A DNA stretch of 64,000 nt from Streptomyces sp. SW4 (GTDB lineage Bacteria > Actinomycetota > Actinomycetes > Streptomycetales > Streptomycetaceae), in contig QKWM01000001.1 in NCBI GenBank assembly GCA_003248315.1, positions 1,054,001-1,118,000 on the forward strand. Direction: 5' to 3'. Both the position numbers and the translations under genes were made by a program. The notes under the pieces are model-generated. The model was not told the origin of the DNA, searched no databases, and saw only the letters and a program-made list of their open reading frames with translations. This document shows, piece by piece, positions 31,755-42,720 of the stretch; the stretch's first letter is position 1; every line of letters starts with the position of its first letter.

Positions 31755-34286
31755 ATGTCGATGTCGTCCTTCGGTTTTGGTTCGTCGGATCCGTTCAGCG
31801 AAATCCTGAACCGGTTCTTCGGCATGTCACCGGCGTCATCGCCGCCCGCGGTGCAGCGCGTCCCCATCGGGCGGCTCCTGACCGAGGCGTCGCAGGAACT
31901 CCTCCACACGGCCGCCCGACGGGCCATGGAGGACGGAACGTCCGACCTCGACACGGAACACCTCCTGTGGGCCGCCGCCAAGGTCGACCCCGCACGGCGG
32001 ATCCTCTCCGAGGCCGGCGTCGACCCCGACACGCTCGCCCGCCGGATCGCCGAGATCCTGCCCCGCGAGTCCAGCGAGCCGTCCGCCGAGCCCGGCCTGA
32101 CCCCCGCGGCGAAACGGACCCTCGCCACGGCCTACGCGCACTCGCAGGCCGCCGGGGTGTCGTACATCGGCCCGGAACACATCCTCAGCGCACTCCTGGA
32201 CGGCGACCGGACCGCCGCCGCCCGGCTGCTGCGCGCCGACGGACTCGACCCGGACAAGCTCGCCAACCTCACCGAGCAGGCGGCACGCGCGGAGGCACGG
32301 CCGGCCGGCCAGAAGCAGCCGGCGGCCCCGACGACGCTGGAGGAGTTCGGGCGCGACCTGACGGAGGAGGCCCGGGCGGGAAAGCTGGACCCGGTGGTGG
32401 GGCGGGCCCGGGAGATCGAGGAGACCGTCGAGATCCTGTCGCGGCGCTCGAAGAACAACCCCGTGCTGATCGGCGAGCCGGGCGTGGGCAAGACCGCGAT
32501 CGTGGAGGGGCTGGCGCAGCGGATCGTGGCCGGCGAGGTGCCCGCCACGCTGAAGGACAAGCGGGTCGTGGCGCTGGACCTGTCGGGGATGGTGGCCGGC
32601 GCACAGTACCGCGGACAGTTCGAGGAGCGGCTGAAGAAGGTCATCGAGGACGTCCAGCAGGCGCAGGGCGAGATCATCCTGTTCATCGACGAACTGCACA
32701 CCGTGGTCGGCGCCGGTGCCACGGGTGAGGGCTCGATGGACGCGGGCAACATGCTCAAGCCGGCCCTGGCACGGGGCGAGCTGCACGTCGTGGGGGCGAC
32801 GACCATCGACGAGTACCGCAAGTACGTGGAGAAGGACGCGGCCCTGGAACGCCGGTTCCAGCCGGTGATGGTGCCCGAGCCGACGGTGGAGGAGACGGTG
32901 CAGATCCTCGAGGGGCTGCGCGACGCCTACGAGGCCCACCACCAGGTGCGGTTCGCCGACGGGGCGCTGGCCGCGGCGGCGGAGCTGTCCGACCGCTACA
33001 TCTCCGACCGGTTCCTGCCGGACAAGGCCATCGACGTCATGGACCAGGCGGGCGCGCGGGTGCGGCTGCGCAGCGCCGGACGGTCGACGGAGGTCGTCAG
33101 CCGCGAGGACCGCATCGCCAAGCTGCGGCGCGAGCTGGACCAGGCCGTCGCGGCGGAGGACTTCGCCAGGGCGGCGGAACTGAAAGGGCAGATCGCCGAG
33201 GCGGAGGGCGAGCTGGCCGGCATCGAGGAACGCCGTGAGGGCGTCGTGTCGGTGACGGCCGACGACATCGCGGACGTCGTCTCGCGCCGCACCGGCATCC
33301 CCGTCTCCCAGCTGACCGCCGGGGAGAAGGAACGGCTCCTCAAGCTGGAAGAGGAGATGCACGAACGCATCGTCGGCCAGGACGAGGCGGTCTCCGCCGT
33401 CTCGCGGGCCGTGCGCCGCAACCGGGCCGGCATGGGCGACCCCGACCGCCCCGTGGGATCGTTCCTCTTCCTCGGACCCACGGGCGTGGGCAAGACGGAG
33501 CTGGCCAAGACGCTCGCCGAGCTGCTGTTCGGCGAGTCGGACCGGATGGTCCGCTTCGACATGAGCGAGTTCCAGGAGAAGCACACCGTGGCCCGCCTGG
33601 TCGGCGCGCCGCCCGGATACGTCGGCTACGAGGAGGCCGGGCAGCTCACCGAGAAGGTCCGCCGGCAGCCCTACAGCGTGGTCCTCTTCGACGAGGTGGA
33701 GAAGGCGCACCCGGATGTGTTCAACACGCTGCTGCAGATCCTCGACGACGGCCGTCTCACCGACGCCCAGGGCCGCACCGTCGACTTCCGGCACTGCGTG
33801 GTCATCATGACCTCCAACATCGGCGCCCAGCGGATCCTCGCCCACCAGGGAGACGTGTCGCAGATCAAGGACGAACTGATGGAGGAACTGCGCACCCGGT
33901 TCCTGCCGGAGTTCCTCAACCGCATCGACGACATCATCATCTTCCACGGCCTCAGCGAGGCGGACCTGACCGGGATCCTCGACAACCTGCTCGCGCAGAG
34001 CGAGCGCCGGGTCCACGCCCAGGGCATGCGGCTGGAGGTCACGGAAGCGGCGAAGAAGCTGCTCATCGCCCACGGGCACCAGCCCGAGTTCGGTGCCCGT
34101 CCGCTGCGCCGCACCATCCAGGCGGAACTCGACAACCGCATCGCCGATCTGCTGCTGGGCGGCGAGGCCGAACCGGGCGACACCATCGTCGCCGACGTCC
34201 GGAACGACGCCCTCGTCTGCACGGTCCGCAAACCCACCGGCGCCGCCACCGACACGCCGGCCACCCCCGAGGCCGCCGCCGGCTGA
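31755..34286 (+). CDS. Clp/Hsp100 AAA+ unfoldase, ClpC-like with UVR segment
   Basis: Intact, 843 residues: two Clp_N repeats (about 35-170), first AAA+ with GEPGVGKT and the [11 protein letters not shown]alker B, a short middle region with a UVR-like coiled coil ([20 protein letters not shown]), second AAA+ with [12 protein letters not shown], and a D2-small domain ending in [10 protein letters not shown]. After TSNIGAQ the chain goes straight to the helix before [11 protein letters not shown]; the loop with the LGF-type tripeptide that binds ClpP in ClpC is missing. It may act alone as a disaggregase (ClpB/ClpL-like). The N-terminal Phe/Gly stretch ([13 protein letters not shown]) is unusual. 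Confidence 0.88.
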   Translation: MSMSSFGFGSSDPFSEILNRFFGMSPASSPPAVQRVPIGRLLTEASQELLHTAARRAMEDGTSDLDTEHLLWAAAKVDPARRILSEAGVDPDTLARRIAEILPRESSEPSAEPGLTPAAKRTLATAYAHSQAAGVSYIGPEHILSALLDGDRTAAARLLRADGLDPDKLANLTEQAARAEARPAGQKQPAAPTTLEEFGRDLTEEARAGKLDPVVGRAREIEETVEILSRRSKNNPVLIGEPGVGKTAIVEGLAQRIVAGEVPATLKDKRVVALDLSGMVAGAQYRGQFEERLKKVIEDVQQAQGEIILFIDELHTVVGAGATGEGSMDAGNMLKPALARGELHVVGATTIDEYRKYVEKDAALERRFQPVMVPEPTVEETVQILEGLRDAYEAHHQVRFADGALAAAAELSDRYISDRFLPDKAIDVMDQAGARVRLRSAGRSTEVVSREDRIAKLRRELDQAVAAEDFARAAELKGQIAEAEGELAGIEERREGVVSVTADDIADVVSRRTGIPVSQLTAGEKERLLKLEEEMHERIVGQDEAVSAVSRAVRRNRAGMGDPDRPVGSFLFLGPTGVGKTELAKTLAELLFGESDRMVRFDMSEFQEKHTVARLVGAPPGYVGYEEAGQLTEKVRRQPYSVVLFDEVEKAHPDVFNTLLQILDDGRLTDAQGRTVDFRHCVVIMTSNIGAQRILAHQGDVSQIKDELMEELRTRFLPEFLNRIDDIIIFHGLSEADLTGILDNLLAQSERRVHAQGMRLEVTEAAKKLLIAHGHQPEFGARPLRRTIQAELDNRIADLLLGGEAEPGDTIVADVRNDALVCTVRKPTGAATDTPATPEAAAG

Positions 34287-34366
34287 CCCTGTCCCCGTGC
34301 CCATGATCGGTCTTCTCCGCGCAGTCCTCCTGCGGTTGGTCCGACGCCCGTCCACCGCTCACGCGG

Positions 34367-34387
34367 GACCGGCCACCGGGTCCGGTC
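34367..34387. terminator. short hairpin between convergent genes
   Basis: GACCGG and CCGGTC arms with a 9-base loop, directly at the stop of the minus-strand gene and 80 bases after the clp stop. Confidence 0.4.
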
Positions 34388-34927
34388 AGGCCGGGGCGAG
34401 GAGAACGCCGGGAAGGTCGCCGGCCTGTACGGCGTCCCGGTCGATGACGACGCCCGTGTAGGCGCCTACGGCGGCGAACACCAGCTCGGGCAGGCGCTCG
34501 CCGTATTGCTCGAAATGAGCGACGACTTCCGGCTCACTTGCCTCAGGTATCGACGGGAACACGGCGCCCGCAGCGCCGAGGGCGGCATCGAGAGCCGATC
34601 CCTGCCCGGTGTCGGTGCCGAACTCCGCCCGGTACGCGGCGGCGCCGGGCGCATGAATGATCACGGCCGGGGACGGAAGCGGTTGGCGCTCAGGCACAGG
34701 ATCTCCTCGCCCTCGCACGGAACCATGGACTCGGCCTTGCCCTGGTAACCGGTCGCCCAGGTCGCCATGCCCCAGTCCTCCAGCACGTATGTCCATGGAC
34801 CGCACGTGCCGTACATGGCCCGGTTGAGGAGGAGGGAGGGCCGGCCCGGCTGCCCGGCCGGCGGGGACAGTTCCCTGCACGGGGTGCGCGCGGCCAGCTC
34901 ACCGATCCACGCGAGTCCGTCGCTCAT
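34386..34927 (-). CDS. uncharacterised cytosolic protein; 1 apparent frameshift
   Basis: About 180 residues after restoring one base near 34664. No signal or membrane segment. It has a Trp/Tyr-rich middle (YGTCGPWTYVLEDWGMATWA) and an acidic C-terminal half. The style resembles small Streptomyces proteins of the DUF6461 kind, but I cannot assign a family. ATG 34927 is the first good start. It is convergent with the Clp gene. Confidence 0.6.
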
Positions 34928-35022
34928 GCCGATCAGGTTATCGGCCCTGCACGCGCGGTATCCCGAAGGCCGCGAACGGAGGAGCAGCAACGCCCAGACG
35001 GCACCCGCACCTTGGTCGGCGG

Positions 35023-35077
35023 CCCCTGTGAAACCGTCACCTGCGCGAGCCGTCGGCCCCGTTGAATGTCACAGGGG
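35023..35077. promoter_or_regulatory. inverted repeat upstream of the lipoprotein gene
   Basis: Perfect 9-base arms CCCCTGTGA (35023-35031) and TCACAGGGG (35069-35077), about 37 bases apart, in the 269-base divergent gap. It may be an operator or a leader hairpin. Confidence 0.35.
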
Positions 35078-35196
35078 AGCGACGGACGTCATGGGTGTGT
35101 GACCGGGGTGAACCCGCCCGGCGGAGCTGCCCGTCATGCAGGTTGGCTGCGGGCGACCGGCCCGGCCCTCAGCACCGACCGCTCGAAAGGACCACC

Positions 35197-35881
35197 ATGA
35201 CGAACCGCCGCTCCCGCCTCGCCCTGGCCGCCGCCACCGCCGTCGGTGCCGGCCTGCTGATGACCGCCTGCCAGAACGGCTCCGCGGCCTCGGACGGTGC
35301 CAAGCCCGCGCCCTCCGCCACCACGTCCTCCACGTCCGGCTCTTCCGCGTCGCCCACGTCCTCGTCGTCCTCCGAGTCCGCGGCCGGTACGCCCGCCACC
35401 GGTTCCGGCGGGACGCCGCGAAGGGCGGCTCCGCCGGGGTGCCGAGGCCGACGGCGCGGACGGCGGCAAGAGCGGCTACGGCCAGGTCTGCGGCGCCAAC
35501 GACATCGACTGGCGTGCCACGTCCGAGAGCCAGGCGGGCGGCTACATCCTCGTCGCCGCCACGGCCAAGCCCGGCATCACCTGCGTGCTGCCCGCAGCTC
35601 TGCCCACCGTCTCCTTCGGCTCGGACGGCACGCAGGCCGGGCCCGCCGAGCAGTCGACCGGCCCGGCCATCACGCTGAAGTCCGGTGTCACCGCCTACGC
35701 GGGCGTGAACCCCAAGACGACCAACGACGACGCCGGCAAGGAGCTGACCAGCATCATCGTCTCCGTCGGCAACGAGGACCCGAACCCGGTGAGCCTGGAG
35801 GTCGGCACGATCACCGTCGACCGGCCGGTCGTCACCAACTGGCACACCTCGGCCTCCGACGCGGTCCCCTTCTCCGACTGA
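35197..35881 (+). CDS. DUF4232 lipoprotein; 2 apparent frameshifts
   Basis: About 228 residues. A lipoprotein signal ends in LLMTAC, with Cys as lipidation site, then a Ser/Thr/Pro/Ala-rich tether of about 60 residues, then a DUF4232 domain (DWRATSESQAGGYILVAATA, two cysteines, AYAGVNPKTT). Losses lie near 35412 and 35435, both in the tether. Such proteins sit on the outer face of the membrane; their job is unknown. Confidence 0.85.
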
Positions 35882-35943
35882 GCGACACACCGAGGGCCTC
35901 AGACGCGAAGGGAGACGCCTGCCCCTCCGCCGTCCGTCTCGGA

Positions 35944-35969
35944 GCCGGCACCGTCCCGCACGTGCCGGC
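35944..35969. terminator. hairpin terminator between convergent genes
   Basis: GCCGGCAC and GTGCCGGC perfect arms with a 10-base loop, between the lipoprotein and phytase stops. Confidence 0.55.
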
Positions 35970-36012
35970 CCGTCAGTCCGCCTCGCGGGGTCGAAGGACC
36001 GCGTGTCGACGG

Positions 36013-37298
36013 TCAGCGGCTCGGGAACGCGCCGGCCACCGCGTCCCACCGCGTGAACGTGAAGTCGGTGCCGTCCCCGCGGCCCGGCTCCGCCGGGGTC
36101 TCCTCGCCGTCGTGAGTGATCAGCAGGCCCTTCGGAAAGGCGTCACCCAGCGCGACGTTGACCACGGTGGAGCCGTCGGAGTGCTGCACTCCGTCGGTGG
36201 CCGGGCCGTCGCCCACGGCGAAGGAGCCGACGTAGGAGTTGCCGTCCTCCCGCTCGTACACGGCGAAGGTGTCGTCGCCCTGACTCGACGCGAGGACGTA
36301 GCCGGTGCCGTCGCCGGCGTGGTAGACGGTGACGCCTTCGGCGTCGGCGCTGAGGTTCTCGCCGCCGAAGCCGGGGTCGTCGCCGGTGTGGAGGACGCAC
36401 TCCTCGTCGGCGTTCTCGTCGTACGTCCACGGCACGCCGTACTCACGCACCCGGTCGATCAGCACGGGTTTCCCGAACTCCTCGTCGTCGAGCTCGATGC
36501 GCCACAGGCCGACGGCCTCCTGGGCCGCGTACAGCACTCCCCGCTCCGCGTCGACGGCCATGCCCTCGACCTGCGGCAGCTCGCCGGGATCGGCGCACGG
36601 CCTCCAGCGGGTCCCGTCGGGCAGGCCGAACGTGCCGGGCAGCGCGAGCGTGTCCTCCCGCTGGTAGCCGACCTTGCCGCCGACGTCCTTCAACTCCAGC
36701 AGGCGCAGGCGGGTTTCCTCGCGCTGGGACACCACGACGTAGGCGTCGTCGTCATCGCTGAACGCCGTCAGCCCGTAGGACGTGCGCTGCTCGTCCACCT
36801 CGGCCTCGCCGGCCGCGAAGACCGGCTCGACGGCCGGTGCCGTGACGTCCCTCAGCGGCGGCCTGCCCGCGGCGACGGCGGCGGGGTCGATCGCGAAGGC
36901 CCGGATGCGGTCGCGCCCACGGTCGCTGACGACGGCCAGGTCGGTTTTCTTGCCGCCGAGTTCGAACCCGTAGACCACCTCCACGTTGTTGAACCGGCCG
37001 GGGAGGCGCCATCGCCGGGTGCCGCGGGCGCGGCCACGTGCTGGAGGCGCTCGCCGTCGAGGGCGTAGACGTCGAGCCCGGCCTCCTTCAGGGTGCCGAT
37101 GACGATGCTGCGGCCGGGGTCGTTGGGGTCGATCCAGACGGCCGGGTCGTCGGCGTCGGCGTTGCCGCCGGCCTCGTCGTCGTGGACGGCGGGCGTCTCC
37201 GTCTCGGCGGCGACGGAGACCGGGGCGTGGCCGTGCGCGGGAGCCCCGGCCACCAGCATCAGCGAGGCGGCCAGAGCGGTCAGGGCGGAAGCGCTCAC
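36013..37298 (-). CDS. secreted beta-propeller phytase; 1 apparent frameshift
   Basis: About 428 residues, a calcium-dependent six-blade phytase by pattern: DDPAVWIDPNDP and STVIGT-like start, FNNVEVVYGF, VSDRGRDRIRAF, GLYRI-type blade (VGLWRIELDD), DAEGVTVYH and YVLASSQGDDTFAVYER. A Sec signal starts at GTG 37298, with GAGGAG upstream. One base is lost near 37013. It releases phosphate from phytate outside the cell; a PHO box was not recognised upstream. Confidence 0.88.
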
Positions 37299-37470
37299 GA
37301 TACTCCTCGGTAGGGAAGTGGGCCGTCGAGACGGTACGAGGCGTGCGTGTAGCCGTCCGCACGCGGACATGAACAGCAGATGGCGCCGGACTCCGGCACC
37401 TTGGCCAACCAGCCTGCGTGCGCGGTCGGTTGGCCGGTTCTCGTCGTGGCCGGCCCGGATACCGGGGCGG

Positions 37471-38081
37471 TCAGGGCCTGGGTGCCGTCCGCCATCCCGC
37501 GATCAGTGCGCCCAGTGCGTCGGCCCAGAGCGGCGAGCTGTCCGGCCGGTGGCCCGACGTCGCCATGCGCAGGTCCAGCGCGGCGAGTCCTTCGCAGAGG
37601 CCGCTGAACTGCCAGGCGGCTTCCTCGGCCGTTCGCCCCCCGGTGCCTCCGGCTGCCTCGAGCCGGCGGATTCGTTCGAGCAGGGTCTCCACGGCCTCTC
37701 TTCTGGCCGGTTCGAAGCGCTCGCGGACCTCCGGTGCGGCGGCGGCCCGCTGAGGGAAGGTGACCTGGAAGAGCGCGGGGTGGGCCAGTGCCCAGGCCCG
37801 GAACCCCGATACGCCGGCGGCGACCAGGTCCGCCGCGGGATCCCGGACGTGGGCAGCGCCGCGACCCTCGCCGCCAGCAGGGCGAACCCGCGCACGCCCA
37901 GGCCGGCGACCAGGGCCTCCTTGGAGCCCAGGCTGGTGTAGACGGCCCGCGTCGTGGTCCCCACCTCGTCGGCGACCCGGCGCACGGTCAGCGCCTCCAG
38001 TCCCTCGGCGCTCAGGATCCGCTCAGCCGCGTCGAGCAGCGCCCGGGCCGTCTCCTCGTCGTGCACACGTTTGCGTCCCAC
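37471..38081 (-). CDS. TetR-family repressor; 1 apparent frameshift
   Basis: About 203 residues. The N-terminal HTH is classical (AERILSAEGLEALTVRRVADEVGTTTRAVYTSLGSKEALVAG). One base is lost near 37843 and the ligand domain then runs to 37471. It is divergent from an alpha/beta hydrolase, with a fitting palindrome between them that overlaps a promoter, so it most likely represses that gene and itself. Confidence 0.88.
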
Positions 38082-38082
38082 G

Positions 38083-38113
38083 TTGACAGCTTATCGTAAC
38101 GGTATTACGTTAC
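38083..38113 (+). promoter_or_regulatory. promoter with overlapping TetR operator
   Basis: TTGACA (38083-38088) and TACGTT (38106-38111) are spaced 17 bases, a good sigma-70-like promoter for the hydrolase. GTAACG-N6-CGTTAC (38096-38113) covers the spacer and the -10 box, so a bound TetR dimer would block polymerase. Confidence 0.65.
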
Positions 38114-38189
38114 AAAGAAACGAAACATCGTCGCGAAAGCGAGGCGGCTCACGTCCCATCGCGACGAGACCTCTTCGAGGCGGTGCATC

Positions 38190-38984
38190 ATGGCGACTGC
38201 GACCGTGACCGCGACCGATCCGACGACCGGCCTGGCCTACGACACCGGGGGAGCGGGCACGCCCGTCGTCCTCCTGCACGGGATGACTTTCGACCGCCGC
38301 ACCTGGCGGCCGGTCCTCGACGAGCTGGACGGAGCCGTCAGAAGCATCGCCGTCGACCTGCCGGGGCACGGCGACAGCGGCGGCCGGCCGGCCCGGCTGG
38401 AGGACGTCGCCGCGCAGACCCACCGGCTGCTCGGGTCACTGGGCGTCGAACGCCCGGTCGTCGTCGGGCACTCCATGGCCGCCGTGGTCGCCGCGCTGTA
38501 CGGGGCCGCCTACCCGGCGCGCGGCATCGTCCTGGTGGACCAGGCGACGGAGGTGCTCCCCTTCGCCCGGACGCTGCACCGGATCGCGCCGATGCTGCGC
38601 GGCCCCGCCTTCCACCAGGTCTGGCCGGCCATCGAGGAGAGCTTCGGGCTCGACCGCATCCCCGATCCGGCGACCCGCGCGCTCGTCCGGGGCGCGCACA
38701 AGGTCGAGCAGGACGTCGTCCTCGGATACTGGGACCAGGTCCTGGGCACGGATCCGGCCGAGCTGCAGTCCTGGCTCGACGCGAAGGCGGCCGGGATCCG
38801 CGTCCCGTGCCTCGCCGTACTCGGCCGGTCCGCCACGGACGGCGAGCGCCGGAGGTTCGACGCCATGCCGGACGTGCAGGTCGAGGAGTGGGCGGGGGAC
38901 GGGCACTTCGTCCACCTGGCCGACCCCGAGCGGTTCGCGACCAGGCTCCGCGCCTTCGTCGGCCACTGCGACCGGGCGGCCTGA
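38190..38984 (+). CDS. alpha/beta hydrolase
   Basis: Intact, 264 residues. Oxyanion LLHGMTFDRRTW, nucleophile elbow VGHSMAA, acid region near PCLAVLGRSATD and catalytic His in GDGHFVHL. It is a typical MhpC-like esterase/hydrolase of unknown substrate, controlled by the divergent TetR gene. Confidence 0.9.
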   Translation: MATATVTATDPTTGLAYDTGGAGTPVVLLHGMTFDRRTWRPVLDELDGAVRSIAVDLPGHGDSGGRPARLEDVAAQTHRLLGSLGVERPVVVGHSMAAVVAALYGAAYPARGIVLVDQATEVLPFARTLHRIAPMLRGPAFHQVWPAIEESFGLDRIPDPATRALVRGAHKVEQDVVLGYWDQVLGTDPAELQSWLDAKAAGIRVPCLAVLGRSATDGERRRFDAMPDVQVEEWAGDGHFVHLADPERFATRLRAFVGHCDRAA

Positions 38985-39073
38985 CCGACGAGACGCCCGC
39001 CCCCCGCCCCGCGGGGACACGACAACAGAGCATCGGCGGCCGGTGTGTCCGAGTCGGCCCGCCCCCGCCCGCG

Positions 39074-39170
39074 GGGACACGATCCGCCCCGACGGGACAC
39101 GACCCGCCCCGAGGGACACGATCCGCCCGACGGGGCACGCCCCGCCCCGCGAGGACACGCCCCGGCGTGC
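39074..39170 (+). repeat. about five tandem 19-20-base repeats
   Basis: Units like GGGACACGATCCGCCCCGA at 39074, 39094, 39113, 39132 and a partial at 39151; another partial copy lies near 39009. They fill the gap between the convergent hydrolase and amidohydrolase genes and may serve as a transcription end region. Confidence 0.75.
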
Positions 39171-39182
39171 GGACCCCTTTCC

Positions 39183-42100
39183 TCACCCGCTGCAGCAGGC
39201 GTGCCGCGCCTCCTTCACGTACGCGTGCCCGTGCCACCAGAACCTGCCGTTGGCCGGGTGGTCGGGCACGGGAGGCAGGACCCTGCCGGCCCCGGCCGGG
39301 TCCCGCGGGCCGGCCGCCGGCGCTTCGGCGAACGGCCGCATCAGGGACTCGACGGTGTGCGCCACCCCGACACGAGCACCTGCTCGACATTGGCGGCGTC
39401 CTTGATGTCGGTGAGGGGATCGCCGTCGACGATGGCGAGGTCGGCGTACATGCCGGGCGCGATCCGGCCGAGGTCCTCGTGCAGCGTCTCGCCCGCCAGG
39501 CTCGTCGCGGTCGTCAGTGCCTCGTACGGGGTGAAGCCGTAGGTGACCATGGCCCGCAGGTTCATGTGCAGGCTGACCGCGGCGTGGTCGATCGGCGCGT
39601 CGGTCCCCAGAACGATGCGTCCTCCCGCCCGGAAGATGTCGAGGGCCTGGTGGACCTGGGCCGGAGGTTGGCCCGGCGGGCGGTCTGGTCGGTCCGGCCC
39701 GCCGCGTCGGCGCTCTCCTCGAGAGCAGCCGTCCGCCACGGCGGATTCAGCGTCCGCACCCGGCGGTCCTCGACCAGGGACCGGTCCTCCCGGTACAGGG
39801 TGGTGGAGCCGAAGAGGGTCGGTGTACGGGCCATGTCCGACGCGACGAAGAGCGCGGTGACGTCGGAGAAGCCCGTACCCAGCGGAGTCACGGTGCGGGA
39901 GTAGCCGAACCGGTTCGTGGCCCCGGTGTGCTCCATGGCGTCACCGCCGAACGCCACGGCCGGGTAGTGGTAGTGCGAGGTGACGGGAATGCCGACGCCG
40001 TGCGCGAAGTCGACCACGCGTCTGTGCCACATGACCGGCAGACGGACGTAGCACTTCATCAGGTCGTACTCCAGGCTCTTCGCCCGCTCCAGTTCCCGTT
40101 CGAGCTGCGCGCCGGAGAAGGTGGGGCGCATGAAGTTGTAGTAGATGCGGGGCCCGTCGACCGCCTCGCCCGTCGCGAAGTACCGGGGGCCGATCCGGGC
40201 GCCGGACCGGGTGGCCTCCCGCTCCTCGACCATGTGGTAGGCGGGACTTCCGGGGACCTCGTGGTGGTCACGCCCAGGGACAGCCAGAGCCGTCCCTGCC
40301 GGTCGCCGTAGGCGTAGCCCTGCATCTCCCGGTGGTGGTGCATGTCGACGAGCCCCGGCATCACCAGCCGGTCGCGCGCGTCGACGCGGATGCCCGCCCG
40401 GCCGTCGGCGTGCGGCTCCACGGCCCTGATCCGGTGTCCTTCGACGACGATGTCGACATCGCGCCGGACCTCCCGGCGGACCCCGTCCCACATCCGGCCC
40501 GCGTGGACGACGGTGCGCGCCGGCGGCCGGACGGCGGTCCACGTCAGCGGCACGGGGACCGTGCGCGGGCGCCCGCCCTCCGCCGCCACGAGGCGCAGCC
40601 TGCCGTTGCTGAGGTACAGGAGGTGCCGGGAGTCGCCGCTCCACGACGGCGCGTCCGTCACCTCGTCGGTGATCTGCCGGGGCTCGCCGACCGGCGTTCC
40701 GTCCGCGGCGACGTCCACGGTGTACAGGACGCTCGCGACGGCGAACGCCATGCGCCTGCCGTCGGGGGACCAGACCGGTCCGTCGTCCCCCGGGTCTGGA
40801 TCGAGCGGCCGGCCACGGCCTCGACGTACCTGCCCCGCCCGGTGGCCCGGTCGACCAGCAGGATCTGGCTCAGCCCTTCGCGGAACCGCGCCGAGAACGG
40901 CTTCACGGCGGCGAGGGCGATCGTCCTGCCGTCGGGGGACCAGGTGGGTCTTCCGGGCTCGAACGTCGCGGTGAAGACACGGCGTACGTCGCCGGTCGCC
41001 ACGTCGGCGGTCCACAGGGCGCCGTCCTGGTCCAGGAACGCGATCTCCTGTCCGCCGGGCGACCAGGCCGCCGACAGCGCCGCCCGGGTGCCGAGCCGGG
41101 TGAGCTGCCGGTCCCGGCCGGTGCCGAGATCCCTGATCCAGATGTCGAGCGTCCCGCCGCGGTCCGTCGAGTACGCCAGCCGCGTCCCGTCGGGCGACCA
41201 GGCGGGATCGCACTTCCACCAGTGGTCGCGGGTCAACGGCCGTGGCGCACGGCCGATCCTCATCACGTAGAGGTCGTTCAGCGCGCGGAAGGCGACGTGC
41301 TCGCCGTCGGGGAGAGCACCGGGCTGCCGATCCCGCGCACGGGCCGCGGACCGGTGCTCTCGAAGTCGGACCGGCGTCTGGTGTACCTCGGTCTGCGTGT
41401 CGTGACGGCGGCGGAGAAGCCGATGGTCCGGGGGCCCGAGCCGTGGAGCGACCGCACGTGGATCCGGCCGTCCGCGGTGTAGAGGAAGCGTTCGCGATCG
41501 AGCCAGGACACCCGGAACGGGAACGCCTCCTGGTCGTCCACCAGCGGCGTGTGACCGGTCATCAGGTGACAGCGGCCGTCGTAGGTCAGGTGGTGGACCA
41601 GGCCGGCTCCGTCCGGGGTCCATTCCGGCTGGTGGATCACCTGGCCGCGGGCACGGTGACCCGGGTGCCGCGCTCGCCGGTGGTGCGGTCGACGACGTCG
41701 ATGCGGGTGTTGTCCACGACGAACGCCACCCGTCGCCGTCCGGCGACCAGGCCGGCTCGTACTCCTCCCCGGGTCCGTCGGCGAGCACGCGGACGCGTCC
41801 GCTGCCGACGTCGTACGTGTGGATCGCGTAGCTTCCCGTCGCGTCGCCCGAGAAGACGATCGTGCGCCCGTCCGGCGACCAGCGGGGCTCCCGGTGGTCG
41901 AAGGGCCCCTCGGTCAGCCGACGCAGCCCACTGCCGTCGAGCCGCACGGTCCAGAGGTCGAAGACGCCGTCACGGTAGGACTGGAAGACCAGCCGGCCGC
42001 TGTCCGGCGACCAGTCGGGCTGCGCGATGTCGTACAGGTCGCTCGTCAGTCGCCGCGCCGTCCCGCCCGAGGCCGGCATCACCCACAGCACCCGAGGAGG

Positions 42101-42344
42101 TCGAGGGCGATCCACCGGCCGTCGGGCGAGACCCGCGCCCCGAACGTGGTGCCCGCGCCCAGCCGCACGGTGCCCGTACCGCCGGCCCGGGGCCGGCCGC
42201 GACGGTGCTCTGTCCGGCGAGCGAGGTCATCGCCACCGCCGCGCCCGCGCCCGCCAGGAACCCGCGGCGGGACACCGGTGACGCCGTCACCCGGCGCCCG
42301 GAGCCGGCTTCTTCCGGTGATGCCGCAGAAAACGTGTCGTTCAC
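39183..42344 (-). CDS. Tat-exported TolB/PD40 propeller-amidohydrolase fusion; about 9 apparent frameshifts
   Basis: About 1056 residues. Twin-arginine signal SRRGFLAGAGAAVAMTSL near residue 25. Then a long row of PD40/WD40-like blades, each with W-S-P-D-G (QPDWSPDSGRLVFQS, PRWSPDGRTIVFSG, PTWSPDGRTIAL). The last 400 residues are an amidohydrolase: MPGLVDMHHHR (metal His pair), DLMKCYVRLP (likely bridging Lys), SHYHYP, and GTDAPIDHAAV with the catalytic Asp. This tricorn-like propeller plus amidohydrolase layout is found in exported bacterial peptidase or prolidase relatives. All nine breaks read as single-base losses, so the gene may be whole in the organism. Confidence 0.83.
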
Positions 42345-42441
42345 AGCACATCCCTTCAGCCGTGGGAGGCGCCGGCCACCGGGCGCCTCTCCCTTGAGTT
42401 GCCCGCGCCGCCCAGGGGTTGACGAGGGTGCCGCCGTTCGC

Positions 42442-42720
42442 TCAGCAGCAGCGGCCCTGCGGGCTGCTCTCGCGGTGGCGGGACAGGTGCCTCTCGTACT
42501 CCCGCCGGGTGGGCACCGGTTCGCCCGGGTGCCGCTCCCGGTGCCGCCGGCAGTGTCGTTCGTAGCCGGCGGTGCCCGAGATCTCCCGCAGGTACCAGCG
42601 GACCGCCCGCACCCACCGGGCCGGCAGACGGGGACGGCGCGCCGGCCAGGCCCGCAGACCCGGACGTCGCACGGCCGGGGCCCGCAGACCCGGCAGCCCC
42701 GGACGCCGCGTCCCGCTCAC
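42442..42720 (-). CDS. YbdD/YjiX-family small protein, CstA partner
   Basis: Intact, 92 residues with an Arg/Pro-rich N-terminal extension before the family core (WYLREISGTAGYERHCRRHRE, then RREYERHLSRHRESSPQGRCC). In E. coli the equivalent small proteins are needed for CstA and BtsT pyruvate uptake. GTG 42720 overlaps the cstA stop (GTGA), so translation is coupled. Confidence 0.88.
   Translation of the reverse strand: MSGTRRPGLPGLRAPAVRRPGLRAWPARRPRLPARWVRAVRWYLREISGTAGYERHCRRHRERHPGEPVPTRREYERHLSRHRESSPQGRCC

Noticed and set aside
31836..34355. 839-codon antisense frame over the Clp gene
   Set aside because: Same shadow effect; the composition is low-complexity Leu/Gly/Asp/Val/Arg and no domain is seen.
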